From FEN-1191 sp964528845 (GTDB lineage Bacteria; Pseudomonadota; Gammaproteobacteria; Steroidobacterales; Steroidobacteraceae), in the NCBI GenBank assembly GCA_964528845.1, contig CAZGVE010000007.1:1-64000 (forward strand): a stretch of 64,000 bases of DNA, in the 5' to 3' direction. The position numbers and the translations under genes were made by a program. Shown piece after piece: positions 18,424 through 27,341 of this stretch. Under the pieces are notes generated by a model. It was given only the letters and a program-made list of their open reading frames with translations, made no database searches and was not told the origin of the DNA. How positions within the stretch are numbered: the stretch's first letter is position 1; each line of letters starts with the position of its first letter.

Positions 18424-19642
18424 AATCGGCCTGGCGCCGCAGGAATGCCGGGATGTCCAGCAGATCCTCCGGTTCAGGCTCGGCACGAATGCCGTCCCCG
18501 ACCGCGCGCTGGCGCACGATGGTCGGTCGATCGAGATTGCTGTAGTCGACCGGCCCGCGCTGCGGCTTCGGCAGCCGTGCGCCCTCGCGCGCGATCGCCT
18601 CCTCGCGCGCGGGCAGAGCGCCGCGTACCGTTGCGGCCGAGCGCGGGTACTCGAGGCGCGCGGCATGCGCCGCGACCGCAGCAGCCGTTGCACCTAAGCC
18701 CGTGGCCACCACCGTCACCCGGATCTGGTTGCTCATCTCCGGATCGATGACCGTACCCACCACCACGGTGGCATCCTCGGAGGCGTACTCCTTGACGATA
18801 TTGCCGATCTCCTCGAATTCGCCGATCGAGAGGTCCAATCCCGCCGTCACGTTCACGAGGATGCCGTGTGCGCCGGCGAGGTTGATGTCCTCGAGCAGCG
18901 GCGAGGACACCGCGGCCTGCGCGGCCTGGCGTGCACGCGCCTCGCCGCTGGCGACGCCACTTCCCATCATCGCCATGCCGGTCTCGCTCATGACGGTACG
19001 CACGTCGGCGAAGTCGACGTTGATCAGTCCCGGCCGGGTGATCAGCTCGGCGATTCCCTGTACCGCGCCCTGCAGCACCTGGTTCGCTTCGCGGAACGCA
19101 TCGAGCAGCGTGGTCGCCGGACCCAGCACCGTGAGCAGCTTCTGGTTCGGTATCGTGATCAGCGAATCCACGTTCTTGGTCAGCTCGGCGATGCCGTGCT
19201 CCGCGACCATCGAGCGCTTGTTGCCCTCCATCTGGAACGGCTTGGTTACGACTGCGACGGTCAGGATGCCGAGCTCGCGCGCGATCTGCGCGACCACAGG
19301 GGCCGCACCGGTGCCGGTGCCGCCCCCCATGCCGGCGGTGATGAACAGCATGTCGCAGCCCTCGATCAGCTCGATGATGCGGTCACGGTCCTCCACTGCG
19401 GCCTGCCGGCCGATCTCGGGGTCGGCCCCGGCGCCCAGTCCCTTGGTGATGTTGCAGCCGATCTGCAGCGAGGTCTTGATCTTCGAGGCCTTGAGGGCCT
19501 GCGCATCGGTGTTGATGCAGATGAAGTCCACGCCCTCGATTCCGGCCGACACCATGTGCGAGACCGCGTTGCCGCCGCCGCCTCCCACGCCGATCACCTT
19601 GATTACAGCGCTCTGGCTGTATGCATCCATCAGTTCAAACAT
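18422..19642 (-). CDS. ftsZ: FtsZ, tubulin-like division GTPase
   Basis: This 406-residue protein forms the Z ring. The tubulin signature GGGTGTG lies at 106-112. The N-terminal nucleotide site VIGVGGGGGNAV and the T7 loop NVDFADVRTVMS are intact. A linker rich in Arg/Pro/Glu (about 320-385) leads to the C-terminal peptide LDIPAFLRRQAD, which binds FtsA and ZipA. The ATG at 19642 was chosen because AAGGAG lies nine bases upstream; the open frame extends further with no support. It is the last classical dcw gene, 44 bases after ftsA. Confidence 0.98.
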   Translation of the reverse strand: MFELMDAYSQSAVIKVIGVGGGGGNAVSHMVSAGIEGVDFICINTDAQALKASKIKTSLQIGCNITKGLGAGADPEIGRQAAVEDRDRIIELIEGCDMLFITAGMGGGTGTGAAPVVAQIARELGILTVAVVTKPFQMEGNKRSMVAEHGIAELTKNVDSLITIPNQKLLTVLGPATTLLDAFREANQVLQGAVQGIAELITRPGLINVDFADVRTVMSETGMAMMGSGVASGEARARQAAQAAVSSPLLEDINLAGAHGILVNVTAGLDLSIGEFEEIGNIVKEYASEDATVVVGTVIDPEMSNQIRVTVVATGLGATAAAVAAHAARLEYPRSAATVRGALPAREEAIAREGARLPKPQRGPVDYSNLDRPTIVRQRAVGDGIRAEPEPEDLLDIPAFLRRQAD

Positions 19643-19686
19643 AGTGGTCAGCTCCTTGCAGTGATCCTGTAATGCGAATGCGTCGC

Positions 19687-20922
19687 TCAAAAATTGCCCT
19701 TGAACCAGCTCTTCATGCGCTCGAAGACGTCGCCGGCGTGTCCGCCGCGGGCCGCCCCGCGGGCGCCGGCCGCGGCGTTCTCGCGCGCGTAGATCAGCAG
19801 CCCGACGCCGGTGGAATAGATGGGATTGCGCACCACGTCCGCGAGGCCGCGGACCTGGGCCGGCAGCCCGAGCCGCACCGGCACGTGGAAGATCTCCTCG
19901 GCCAGTTCGATGGCGCCCTCCATGCGGGAACTGCCGCCGGTGAGCACGACGCCGGCGGCGATGACTTCCTCGAGACCGCTGCGTCGCAGCTCCTCGCGAA
20001 TCAGGTTGAACAGCTCCTCGTAGCGCGGTTCGACCACCTCGGCGAGCGTCTGGCGCGCGAGCCGGCGCGCCGGGCGGTCCCCGACGCTCGGCACTTCTAT
20101 GCTCTCATCCGGATTGGCGAGCTGAGCCAGCGCGCAGGCGTAGCGCAGCTTGATGTCCTCGGCGTACTGCGTCGGCGTGCGCATCGAGACCGCAATGTCG
20201 TTGGTGACCTGATCGCCGGCGATCGGGATCACCGCGGTGTGGCGGATCGCGCCGGCGGCGAACACCGCGATATCGGTCGTGCCCCCGCCAATGTCCACGA
20301 GGCACACGCCGAGCTCCTTCTCATCATCCGTCAGCACCGCGAAGCTCGAGGCGAGCTGCTCGAGCACGACGTCCTCGACCACCAGGCCGCAGCGCTGCAC
20401 GCACTTGACGATGTTCTGAGCCGCGCTCTCGGCGCCGGTCACGATGTGCACCTTGGCCTCGAGCCGCACGCCCGACATGCCGATGGGATCGCGGATGCCT
20501 TCCTGTCCGTCGATGATGAATTCCTGCGGCAGCACGTGCAGGATGCGCTGATCCGCGGGGATTGCGACCGCCTTGGCGGCGTCGATCACGTGCTCGACAT
20601 CCCCGTGCGTGACCTCGCGGTCGCGGATCGCCACCACGCCGTGTGAGTTCAGGCTGCGCACGTGGCTGCCGGCGATTCCGGCATAGACGGCGTTGATCTC
20701 GCAGTCCGCCATCAGCTCGGCTTCCTCCACCGCGCGTGCGATCGACTGCACGGTCGACTCGATGTTGACCACGACCCCCTTCTTCAGGCCGCGCGAGGGC
20801 TGGCTGCCGAGCCCGATCAGCTCAATGGCGCCGTCGGCAGTTATCTCCGCGACCAGCGCCAGCACCTTCGAGGTGCCGATATCGAGGCCGACGATCACGT
20901 CCTTGCCGGCGCGCTTAGCCAT
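19687..20922 (-). CDS. ftsA: FtsA, actin-like Z-ring anchor
   Basis: This 411-residue ATPase tethers FtsZ to the membrane and recruits later division proteins. GLDIGTSKVLALVAEI (phosphate 1) and LVDIGGGTTDIAVF (phosphate 2) are clear, as is GVVLTGGSSRMEG in the adenosine motif. The C-terminal amphipathic helix is seen in FERMKSWFKGNF. The ATG at 20922 overlaps the ftsQ end by eight bases and has GGAG upstream. Confidence 0.97.
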   Translation of the reverse strand: MAKRAGKDVIVGLDIGTSKVLALVAEITADGAIELIGLGSQPSRGLKKGVVVNIESTVQSIARAVEEAELMADCEINAVYAGIAGSHVRSLNSHGVVAIRDREVTHGDVEHVIDAAKAVAIPADQRILHVLPQEFIIDGQEGIRDPIGMSGVRLEAKVHIVTGAESAAQNIVKCVQRCGLVVEDVVLEQLASSFAVLTDDEKELGVCLVDIGGGTTDIAVFAAGAIRHTAVIPIAGDQVTNDIAVSMRTPTQYAEDIKLRYACALAQLANPDESIEVPSVGDRPARRLARQTLAEVVEPRYEELFNLIREELRRSGLEEVIAAGVVLTGGSSRMEGAIELAEEIFHVPVRLGLPAQVRGLADVVRNPIYSTGVGLLIYARENAAAGARGAARGGHAGDVFERMKSWFKGNF

Positions 20923-21709
20923 TGCTGCGTACTCCGGGCGGCGTCGTGAGATGGGTCGCGCCGCCTTTCCACCCGACCGCGAACCCGTTGCCGTAGCGCA
21001 TGTCGACGTAGGCGATGTCGGCCGCACGCTGGCTCACGAGTCGCGCCGCGGCGCGCACGAAGCGCTCGAAGCGCTGGTCCACCTGCGCGCGCCCGAGGCG
21101 CACCACGACTCCGTCATCGAGCGTGAACTCGAATGCGCCGCGAGCATCGAGCGCGAGCGTGACCAGTCGGAGCCCCGATTCCGTGAGCTGACCGGACACG
21201 GCAAGGAAGCGCGCAGTGACCTCCGCTTCGGTGCCATCGGGACCGGAAAGCTGCGGCAGCTCGGGTGGCACGAATCGCGCCTCGCTCAGGAACAGCTCGC
21301 CGCGTGCGTTGACGAGTCCGGCCCCGTTCCAGCGCGCCACCGCCGTCTGCTCGATGAGTTCGACCCGCAGTCCGCGCGGCCAGCTGCGCTGCACCGCTGC
21401 GCTCTCGACCCACGGCAGCGAGCGCACCGCGGCGCCGATCTCCGCCAGGTTCACGGTCACGAGACCGACGCCGGCGAGATGTCCGCGCACGACCTTCTCC
21501 ACGTCCAGCGCCGAGACCCGCTGCAGCGGGCCGGTCACGATGACGCGCTGGATAGGCTGGTTGAGCAGCAGCCCGAGACCGGCGGCCATCAGCGCGACTA
21601 CCGCAATGCCGGCGGCGCTCAACCCTATGCGTGACCAGTCGAGCTTCGGCCAGCGCCAGCGGCGTGGGGCCGCAGCGGCGCGGCGGCTATTGCGTCGGCG
21701 CTTCAGCAC
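20915..21709 (-). CDS. ftsQ: FtsQ, divisome scaffold protein
   Basis: This 264-residue bitopic membrane protein links FtsA/FtsZ to FtsB, FtsL and the septal synthase. A very basic N-terminus (KRRRNSRRAAAAPRR) precedes one transmembrane helix (about 27-48). The POTRA domain follows, beginning with IQRVIVTGPLQRV, then the beta domain. The GTG at 21709 lies before the ddl stop and gives a seven-base overlap. The longer upstream frame is only the open antisense-like frame of ddl. Confidence 0.94.
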   Translation of the reverse strand: MLKRRRNSRRAAAAPRRWRWPKLDWSRIGLSAAGIAVVALMAAGLGLLLNQPIQRVIVTGPLQRVSALDVEKVVRGHLAGVGLVTVNLAEIGAAVRSLPWVESAAVQRSWPRGLRVELIEQTAVARWNGAGLVNARGELFLSEARFVPPELPQLSGPDGTEAEVTARFLAVSGQLTESGLRLVTLALDARGAFEFTLDDGVVVRLGRAQVDQRFERFVRAAARLVSQRAADIAYVDMRYGNGFAVGWKGGATHLTTPPGVRSNG

Positions 21710-22689
21710 GGAGCCTCCGGCGCGCCAGTGCGGCTGCGGCACAGACTGGTCTCGAGCACGCGCCAGACCAGCTCCTCGAAATCGAGGCCGCTCGCGCGCG
21801 CGGCCATCGGCACGAGGCTGTGGGAGGTCATGCCGGGCACGGTGTTGATCTCGAGCAGCAGCGGCCGGCCAGTCCGGTCCATCATGAAATCCGCGCGCCC
21901 CCACCCGTCCGCACCGCAGGTGTCGAAGGCCGCCAGCGCGAGGCTCGCCAGGTGGGCCTCGGCTTCGGCCCCAAGTCCCGACGGACAGAAGTAGCGGGTG
22001 TCCTCGCGCAGGTACTTGGCCTCGTAATCGTAGAAGGCGCGCGGCGTCTCGATCCGGATGCTGGGCAGCGCCGCGCCCTGCAGGATTGCAACCGTGTACT
22101 CGGCGCCGGTGATCCACGGCTCCGCGAACACCACCGGGTCGAAGCGCCGCGCCACTTCCCACGCTGCGCGCAGCTGCCCGGCCTGCTCGACCCGCGCCAT
22201 CCCGACACTCGAGCCCTGCGATCCCGGCTTGACGATCAGCGGCAGCCCCAGCTGCTCGAGCGCCAGGTCCAGATCTGCGCTCTCGCGCAGCACGACGAAA
22301 TCCGCGGTCGGCACGCCGACCGCCTGCGCCAGTCGCTTGGTGCGCAGCTTGTCCATCCCGATCGCCGAGCCCAGTACGCCGCTGCCGGTGTACGGAATGC
22401 CGAGGAACTCGAGCGCACCCTGCACGGTGCCGTCCTCTCCGCCCGGGCCGTGCAGCGCGATCCAGACGCGCTCGATGCGCTCCGACAGCAGATCAGCTAG
22501 CGGCTGCGTGCCCGGGTCAAACAGCTGCGCCGCGACTCCGCGCCGCTGCAGCGCCGCGTGCACCGCGGTGCCAGTCAACAGCGAGATCTCGCGCTCGCTC
22601 GAGCTGCCGCCATACAGCACCGCGACCCGACCGAACTGTTCCGGCGCCGACACGCGGCGCATGAGCGTGACATCGTGCCGCAGACGCAT
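21703..22689 (-). CDS. ddl: D-alanine--D-alanine ligase
   Basis: This 328-residue ATP-grasp enzyme joins two D-Ala residues for the pentapeptide tail. VAVLYGGSSSEREISLLTG at the N-terminus, the ATP-grasp core, and GRADFMMDRTGRPLLLEINT near 275-293 with the catalytic metal ligands are present. The ATG at 22689 shares one base with the murB stop (TGATG). It corresponds to the ddlB position in the E. coli cluster. Confidence 0.96.
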   Translation of the reverse strand: MRLRHDVTLMRRVSAPEQFGRVAVLYGGSSSEREISLLTGTAVHAALQRRGVAAQLFDPGTQPLADLLSERIERVWIALHGPGGEDGTVQGALEFLGIPYTGSGVLGSAIGMDKLRTKRLAQAVGVPTADFVVLRESADLDLALEQLGLPLIVKPGSQGSSVGMARVEQAGQLRAAWEVARRFDPVVFAEPWITGAEYTVAILQGAALPSIRIETPRAFYDYEAKYLREDTRYFCPSGLGAEAEAHLASLALAAFDTCGADGWGRADFMMDRTGRPLLLEINTVPGMTSHSLVPMAARASGLDFEELVWRVLETSLCRSRTGAPEAPC

Positions 22690-23627
22690 CAGCCGCCGCT
22701 CCCCGCGCGCGCCAGCCCGGCCGGCGCGGATTCGCCGATGATCCGCACCTCGGGCTCGAGCACGACGCCCTGCAGGCGCTGCACGGTCGCCTGCACGTGC
22801 AGCACCAGGCGCTCGAGGTCACTCGCGCTCGCCTGGCCCTCGTTGATGATGAAGTTCGCGTGCTTCTCGGACACGACTGCGCCTCCGATGCGATGGCCCT
22901 TGAGTCCGGCGGCCTCGATCAGGCGCGCCGCGTGATCGCCCGGCGGGTTCTTGAACACCGAGCCGCAGCTCCATTCGCCGAGCGGCTGCGTCTGCGCCCG
23001 CCGTTCGGCGAGCGCACGCAGGCTCTCCGCCTGCTCAAGCCCGCGTGGCTCGAATTGCAGCTCCGCGGCGATGAACCATTCCGGCGCCGAGGCGTCCGCC
23101 GGCGCGCCAACCTGCCGGTAGGCCACCGTATACTCGCGCGCCTCGCGCGTGCGCCGCCGGCCGCGCCGGTCGATCGTCTCCACGCGGACGACGTGGTTCC
23201 AGGTCTCTTCGCCGAACGCGCCGGCGTTCATCGCGAGTGCTCCGCCCAGGGTTCCCGGGATGCCACCGAAGAATTCTCCCTGGGCGAGGCCCCAGTTCGC
23301 GCATGCGCGCGCGATACGCGCACAGGGCACGCTGGCCTCGCAATAGATGCGCGTCTGCGCCCGGCGGTCGATGCGCGTGAAGGCGCCAGGCGTCCCGATC
23401 ACGACACCACGGATGCCGCCCTCCCGCACCAGCAGATTGCTGCCGAGCCCGACCCAGTACACCGGCACCTCAGGCGGCAGCGCACGCAGGAACGAGGCCA
23501 GATCGGCCACGTCGTGCGGCGTGAAGTACGCGTCCGCCGGGCCGCCGGCGCGCCACGAGCTGTGCGCCGACATCGGCTCATCGAAGCGCACCCGCGCGTG
23601 GAACTCGGGGGGGATCTGCGCCCTCAA
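22689..23627 (-). CDS. murB: MurB, UDP-N-acetylenolpyruvoylglucosamine reductase
   Basis: This 312-residue FAD enzyme reduces the enolpyruvyl product of MurA to UDP-MurNAc using NADPH. FAD contacts are seen in YWVGLGSNLLVREGG and GIPGTLGGALAMNAGAFG; the catalytic Ser is in CGSVFKNP and the Glu in PEVRIIG. This is the type I form. The start is probably TTG at 23627, in a TTGA overlap with the murC stop, which matches the coupling of its neighbours. A Met 19 codons later is the alternative. Confidence 0.94.
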   Translation of the reverse strand: MRAQIPPEFHARVRFDEPMSAHSSWRAGGPADAYFTPHDVADLASFLRALPPEVPVYWVGLGSNLLVREGGIRGVVIGTPGAFTRIDRRAQTRIYCEASVPCARIARACANWGLAQGEFFGGIPGTLGGALAMNAGAFGEETWNHVVRVETIDRRGRRRTREAREYTVAYRQVGAPADASAPEWFIAAELQFEPRGLEQAESLRALAERRAQTQPLGEWSCGSVFKNPPGDHAARLIEAAGLKGHRIGGAVVSEKHANFIINEGQASASDLERLVLHVQATVQRLQGVVLEPEVRIIGESAPAGLARAGSGG

Positions 23628-25051
23628 GGGACGGTCTCCGCCAGTTGTGCCGCCAGCTGCTGCGCGATCGCGCCGATGTGGCCGGCGCCCATCGTGACCA
23701 CGACGTCTCCGTCCTGCAGTACTCCGCGTAGCGCGCCGGCGATCTGCCCGACGCGTTCGAGGAACACGGGCTCGACCCCGCCACGGCTGCGCACCGCGCG
23801 GCAGATCGCGCGCCCGTCGGCCCCCTTGATGCGCGCTTCGCCGGCCGCGTAGACCTCGGTCACGAACAGCACCTCGACCTCGCTCAGCACGCGGGCGAAG
23901 TCGTCGAGCAGGTCGCGCGTGCGGCTGTAGCGGTGCGGCTGGAATACCAGCACCAGGCGTCGCCCGGGCCACGCCTGGCGCAGCGCCTCGAGCGTCGCGG
24001 CGATCTCGGTCGGGTGATGTCCATAGTCATCGACGATGCTGACGCTGCCCTGCGCGAGCCGCGCATCGCCCATGTACTGCATGCGCCGCTCTATGCCCTG
24101 GAAGCCGGCGAGCGCACGGCCGATCGCCTCGTCCGGCACGCCCAGCTCGCTCGCCACCGCAATCGCGGCCAGCGCATTGCGCACATTGTGGGTGCCAGGC
24201 AGGTTGAGCATGACCGCCAGCGGCTGCGCGCGACCGGGGCGCGTGACCTGGAAGCGGGTACCGGCGCGCGTGCGATCCAGCTCGTGGGCGCGCACGTCGG
24301 CACCCGGGCGCAGGCCATAGGTCAGCAGCGGCCGACCGACGCGCGCGAGGATGCCCTGCACGTGCTCGTCATCGGCGCACAGCACCGCCAGTCCGTAGAA
24401 CGGCAGGTTGTGCAGGAATTCGACGAAACTCTGCTCGAGCTTCGCGAAGTCGCCGCCGTGGGTGCCGAGGTGGTCGTTATCGATATTCGTGACCACCGCG
24501 ATCACCGGCTGCAGGTGCATGAAGGACGCATCGCTCTCGTCGGCCTCCGCGACCAGGTAACGTCCGGCGCCGAGCCGCGCATTGGTGCCCGCGCTCTTGA
24601 GCAGGCCCCCGATCACGAAGGTCGGATCCTCTCCGCCCTCGGCCAGCACGCTCGCGATCAGGCTCGTGGTCGTGGTCTTGCCGTGCGTGCCCGCGACGGC
24701 GATCGATTCGCGGAAGCGCATCAGCTCGCCCAGCATCTCCGCGCGCGGCACGACCGGGACGCGCCGCGCGAGCGCCTCCTGCACCTCCGGATTGTCCGGC
24801 GCGACCGCGCTCGAGACCACGATCACGTCCGCATGCGCGACCTGTTCGGCGCGGTGACCGATGTGGATCACGGCACCGAGCCGTGCGAGCCGTTCGGTAA
24901 CCGGATTGGACTTCAGGTCGGAGCCGGACACCCGGTAGCCGAGATTCAGCAGCACTTCGGCGATGCCGCCCATGCCGCTGCCGCCGACACCGACGAAGTG
25001 GATGCTCTCGATGCGGCGCATGCGCGCGTTGACGGGCAACGCGCGGCTCAT
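23624..25051 (-). CDS. murC: MurC, UDP-MurNAc--L-alanine ligase
   Basis: This 475-residue ATP-dependent ligase adds the first amino acid to UDP-MurNAc. The N-terminal dinucleotide fold IHFVGVGGSGMGGIAEVL, the P-loop VAGTHGKTTTTSL (about 108-120) and EADESDASF are intact. The ATG at 25051 overlaps the murG stop by ATGA. The frame stays open far upstream through murG, but that is a chance open frame in G/C-rich DNA, not a fusion. Confidence 0.97.
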   Translation of the reverse strand: MSRALPVNARMRRIESIHFVGVGGSGMGGIAEVLLNLGYRVSGSDLKSNPVTERLARLGAVIHIGHRAEQVAHADVIVVSSAVAPDNPEVQEALARRVPVVPRAEMLGELMRFRESIAVAGTHGKTTTTSLIASVLAEGGEDPTFVIGGLLKSAGTNARLGAGRYLVAEADESDASFMHLQPVIAVVTNIDNDHLGTHGGDFAKLEQSFVEFLHNLPFYGLAVLCADDEHVQGILARVGRPLLTYGLRPGADVRAHELDRTRAGTRFQVTRPGRAQPLAVMLNLPGTHNVRNALAAIAVASELGVPDEAIGRALAGFQGIERRMQYMGDARLAQGSVSIVDDYGHHPTEIAATLEALRQAWPGRRLVLVFQPHRYSRTRDLLDDFARVLSEVEVLFVTEVYAAGEARIKGADGRAICRAVRSRGGVEPVFLERVGQIAGALRGVLQDGDVVVTMGAGHIGAIAQQLAAQLAETVP

Positions 25052-26169
25052 GCGGCGGCTCCGAGACGCGACGCACGCAGCAGCGCTACGCAGGCATCCG
25101 CCAGCTCCTGCGCGGCATGCGGACGGGCGAGCGCGCGAGCGCGCTCGGCCATCGCGAACAGCGGGCCGCGGCCGCGACACAGGGGCCTGAGCTCCTGCGC
25201 GAGTCGCTCGACGCTCAGTTCGCGGTCGGCGATCATGACTGCCGCGCCCTCGCGCACCAGGTACGCGGCGTTGCGCGTCTGGTGATCGTCCGTGGCGGCC
25301 GGAAACGGCACCAGCACCGAACCGACGCCGGCCGCAGCGAGTTCCGAGATCGTCAGCGCACCGGCGCGGCAGATCACGAGATCCGCCCACGAGTAGGCCT
25401 CGGCCATGTCCTCGATGAATGCATCGAGCCGCACGCGCACGCCGGCCTCGGCGTAGTAGCGCCGTGCCGGGTCGAGCCAGCGCTCGCCCGACTGGTGGCG
25501 CACCTCGAGCGGCACCTCGGCCGCGAGGCGCGCGAGTGCGAACGGGACGATGGCGTTCAGGTGGGCCGCCCCCTGGCTGCCGCCCAGCACCAGCACGCGC
25601 AGCGCGCCCTGGCGGTCCTTGAGTCGCTGCGCGGGCGGAGCGAGCTGCGCAATCTCGCGCCGCACCGGGTTGCCGACCACCTGCGCGTGCACGCGAGGCG
25701 CGAAGCTGCCCGGAAAGGCGGTGAGCACGCGGCGCGCGAGACGCGCCAGGCAGCGGTTGGTCAGGCCCGCGACCGCGTTCTGCTCGTGCACCACGAGCGG
25801 CCGGCGCAGCAGCCAGGCGGCCAGGCCCCCGGGGCCGGCGACGAATCCCCCAAAGGCGACGACGAGCGCAGGCCGCTGCCGGCGCATGACCAGCAGCGCC
25901 TGCGCCAGCGCGCGCGCGAGTCGCAGCGGCGCCATCAGCCAGACCAGCACCCCCTTGCCGCGCAGGCCCCCGATGTCGAGCCATTCGACGGGTATCTGCT
26001 CGGCCGGCACGATTCGCGCCTCGAGCCCGCGGCGGGTGCCGAGCCACACCACCTGCCAGGAACGCTCGCGCAGCTCGCGCGCCAGCGCGAGCGCGGGGAA
26101 CACATGGCCGCCGGTACCGCCGGCCATGATCAGCGCCCGCGGCGCCGCAGTCGGGGGGCGCGCGCTCAT
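25048..26169 (-). CDS. murG: MurG, lipid II-forming GlcNAc transferase
   Basis: This 373-residue peripheral membrane enzyme adds GlcNAc to lipid I. The Gly-rich loop ALIMAGGTGGHVFPALALA (residues 13-31) and the second loop GGSQGA are present. The C-domain donor site has RAGALTISELAAAG. The ATG at 26169 overlaps the ftsW stop in ATGA. Confidence 0.97.
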   Translation of the reverse strand: MSARPPTAAPRALIMAGGTGGHVFPALALARELRERSWQVVWLGTRRGLEARIVPAEQIPVEWLDIGGLRGKGVLVWLMAPLRLARALAQALLVMRRQRPALVVAFGGFVAGPGGLAAWLLRRPLVVHEQNAVAGLTNRCLARLARRVLTAFPGSFAPRVHAQVVGNPVRREIAQLAPPAQRLKDRQGALRVLVLGGSQGAAHLNAIVPFALARLAAEVPLEVRHQSGERWLDPARRYYAEAGVRVRLDAFIEDMAEAYSWADLVICRAGALTISELAAAGVGSVLVPFPAATDDHQTRNAAYLVREGAAVMIADRELSVERLAQELRPLCRGRGPLFAMAERARALARPHAAQELADACVALLRASRLGAAA

Positions 26170-27341
26170 GCGCGGCCCTCGCGCGTTGCGCGACGCACGC
26201 CGTGCGTGGTCTCGTAATGCACGCGCAGCACGATGCCGAGCCAGGCCATCGTCGTGATCAGGCTGCTGCGTCCGTAGCTCATGAGCGGCAGCGTCAAACC
26301 CTTGGTCGGGAGCACGCCCATGTTCACGCCGATGTTCACGAACGCCTGCGCACCCAGCCACAATCCAAACCCCGCGGCCAGGTAGCACGGGAACTTCAGT
26401 CCCGCCTCGTAGGCGCGGCGCGCGATCAGCAGCGCACGCCACGCGAGTGCGACGAACAGCGCGAGCGTGATCGCGACCCCCACCAGACCGAGTTCCTCCG
26501 CCAGCACTGCGAACAGGAAGTCCGTATGCGCCTCGGGCAGGTAGAACAGCTTCTGCACGCTCGCGCCCAGTCCGACGCCGAACCAGGCGCCGCGGCCGAT
26601 CGCGATCAGCGACTGGGTGAGCTGGAAGCCGGTGTGATACGGGTCGGCCCACGGATCGAGGAACGCCGTCAGGCGGCGCATGCGGTAATCCGAGAACAGC
26701 ACCAGCAGCGCCATCGAGCCGCCGGCCGCCAGCAGCATCGCGAGCACCCAGCGCAGCCGCGCTCCCGCCAGGAACAGCACGCCGAAGCCGGTCAGGAACA
26801 GCACGCTGGCCGCGCCGAAGTCCGGCTCGAGCAGCAGCAGCAGCGCGATCACCGCCAGCAGTCCGAGCGGTCGCGCGAGTCCACCGAAGCCGCTGCGCAG
26901 CGCTTCCTCGTACCGCACCGCGTAGCTCGCCAGGTAGATCAGCGTCAGCACGCGCGCGGCTTCGGAGGCCTGGAAGTTCAGGCCCGCGATGCGCAGCCAG
27001 CGTCGGCTGCCATTCACGAGATGTCCGAGCCCCGGCACGAACAGGGCCAGCAGCAGCGCGATGGCGACCCATAGCAGCGGCACAGCCGCCTGCTCGAGCC
27101 GCCGGGTCGGCAGCGCAAAACTCGCCGCCGCGGCGATCAGCCCGAGCAGCACCAGCACCAGCTGGCGCTCCAGATAGGCGAACGGATCGCCGTCGCGACC
27201 GGCAATCGTGATCGAGGCCGAGGTGACCATGATCAGTCCGAGCAGCACGATCGAGAGTGTCAACACCACCGTGGGCACGTCGAGCGCCGGCGGGCGCGTG
27301 CGCGCTTCGGGTGCGCCATCGAGGGTCGCCGCCGAGCTCAT
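26166..27341 (-). CDS. ftsW: FtsW, septal peptidoglycan glycosyltransferase
   Basis: This 391-residue SEDS protein polymerises lipid II with FtsI at the septum. Ten hydrophobic segments can be followed from about residue 25 to 375. Conserved SEDS motifs are GSRRWLRI (about 95), a central LLEPDFG and GMGVLPTKG-like sequence (here NMGVLPTKGLTLPLMSYG). The ATG at 27341 overlaps the murD stop in ATGA. The frame is open upstream but carries no FtsW features there. Confidence 0.96.
   Translation of the reverse strand: MSSAATLDGAPEARTRPPALDVPTVVLTLSIVLLGLIMVTSASITIAGRDGDPFAYLERQLVLVLLGLIAAAASFALPTRRLEQAAVPLLWVAIALLLALFVPGLGHLVNGSRRWLRIAGLNFQASEAARVLTLIYLASYAVRYEEALRSGFGGLARPLGLLAVIALLLLLEPDFGAASVLFLTGFGVLFLAGARLRWVLAMLLAAGGSMALLVLFSDYRMRRLTAFLDPWADPYHTGFQLTQSLIAIGRGAWFGVGLGASVQKLFYLPEAHTDFLFAVLAEELGLVGVAITLALFVALAWRALLIARRAYEAGLKFPCYLAAGFGLWLGAQAFVNIGVNMGVLPTKGLTLPLMSYGRSSLITTMAWLGIVLRVHYETTHGVRRATREGRA

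Noticed and set aside
23624..26047. Apparent murG-murC fusion frame of 807 codons
   Set aside because: The part before 25051 is an out-of-frame reading of murG; murC starts at the ATGA junction, and the same applies to the long frames around murG and ftsI.
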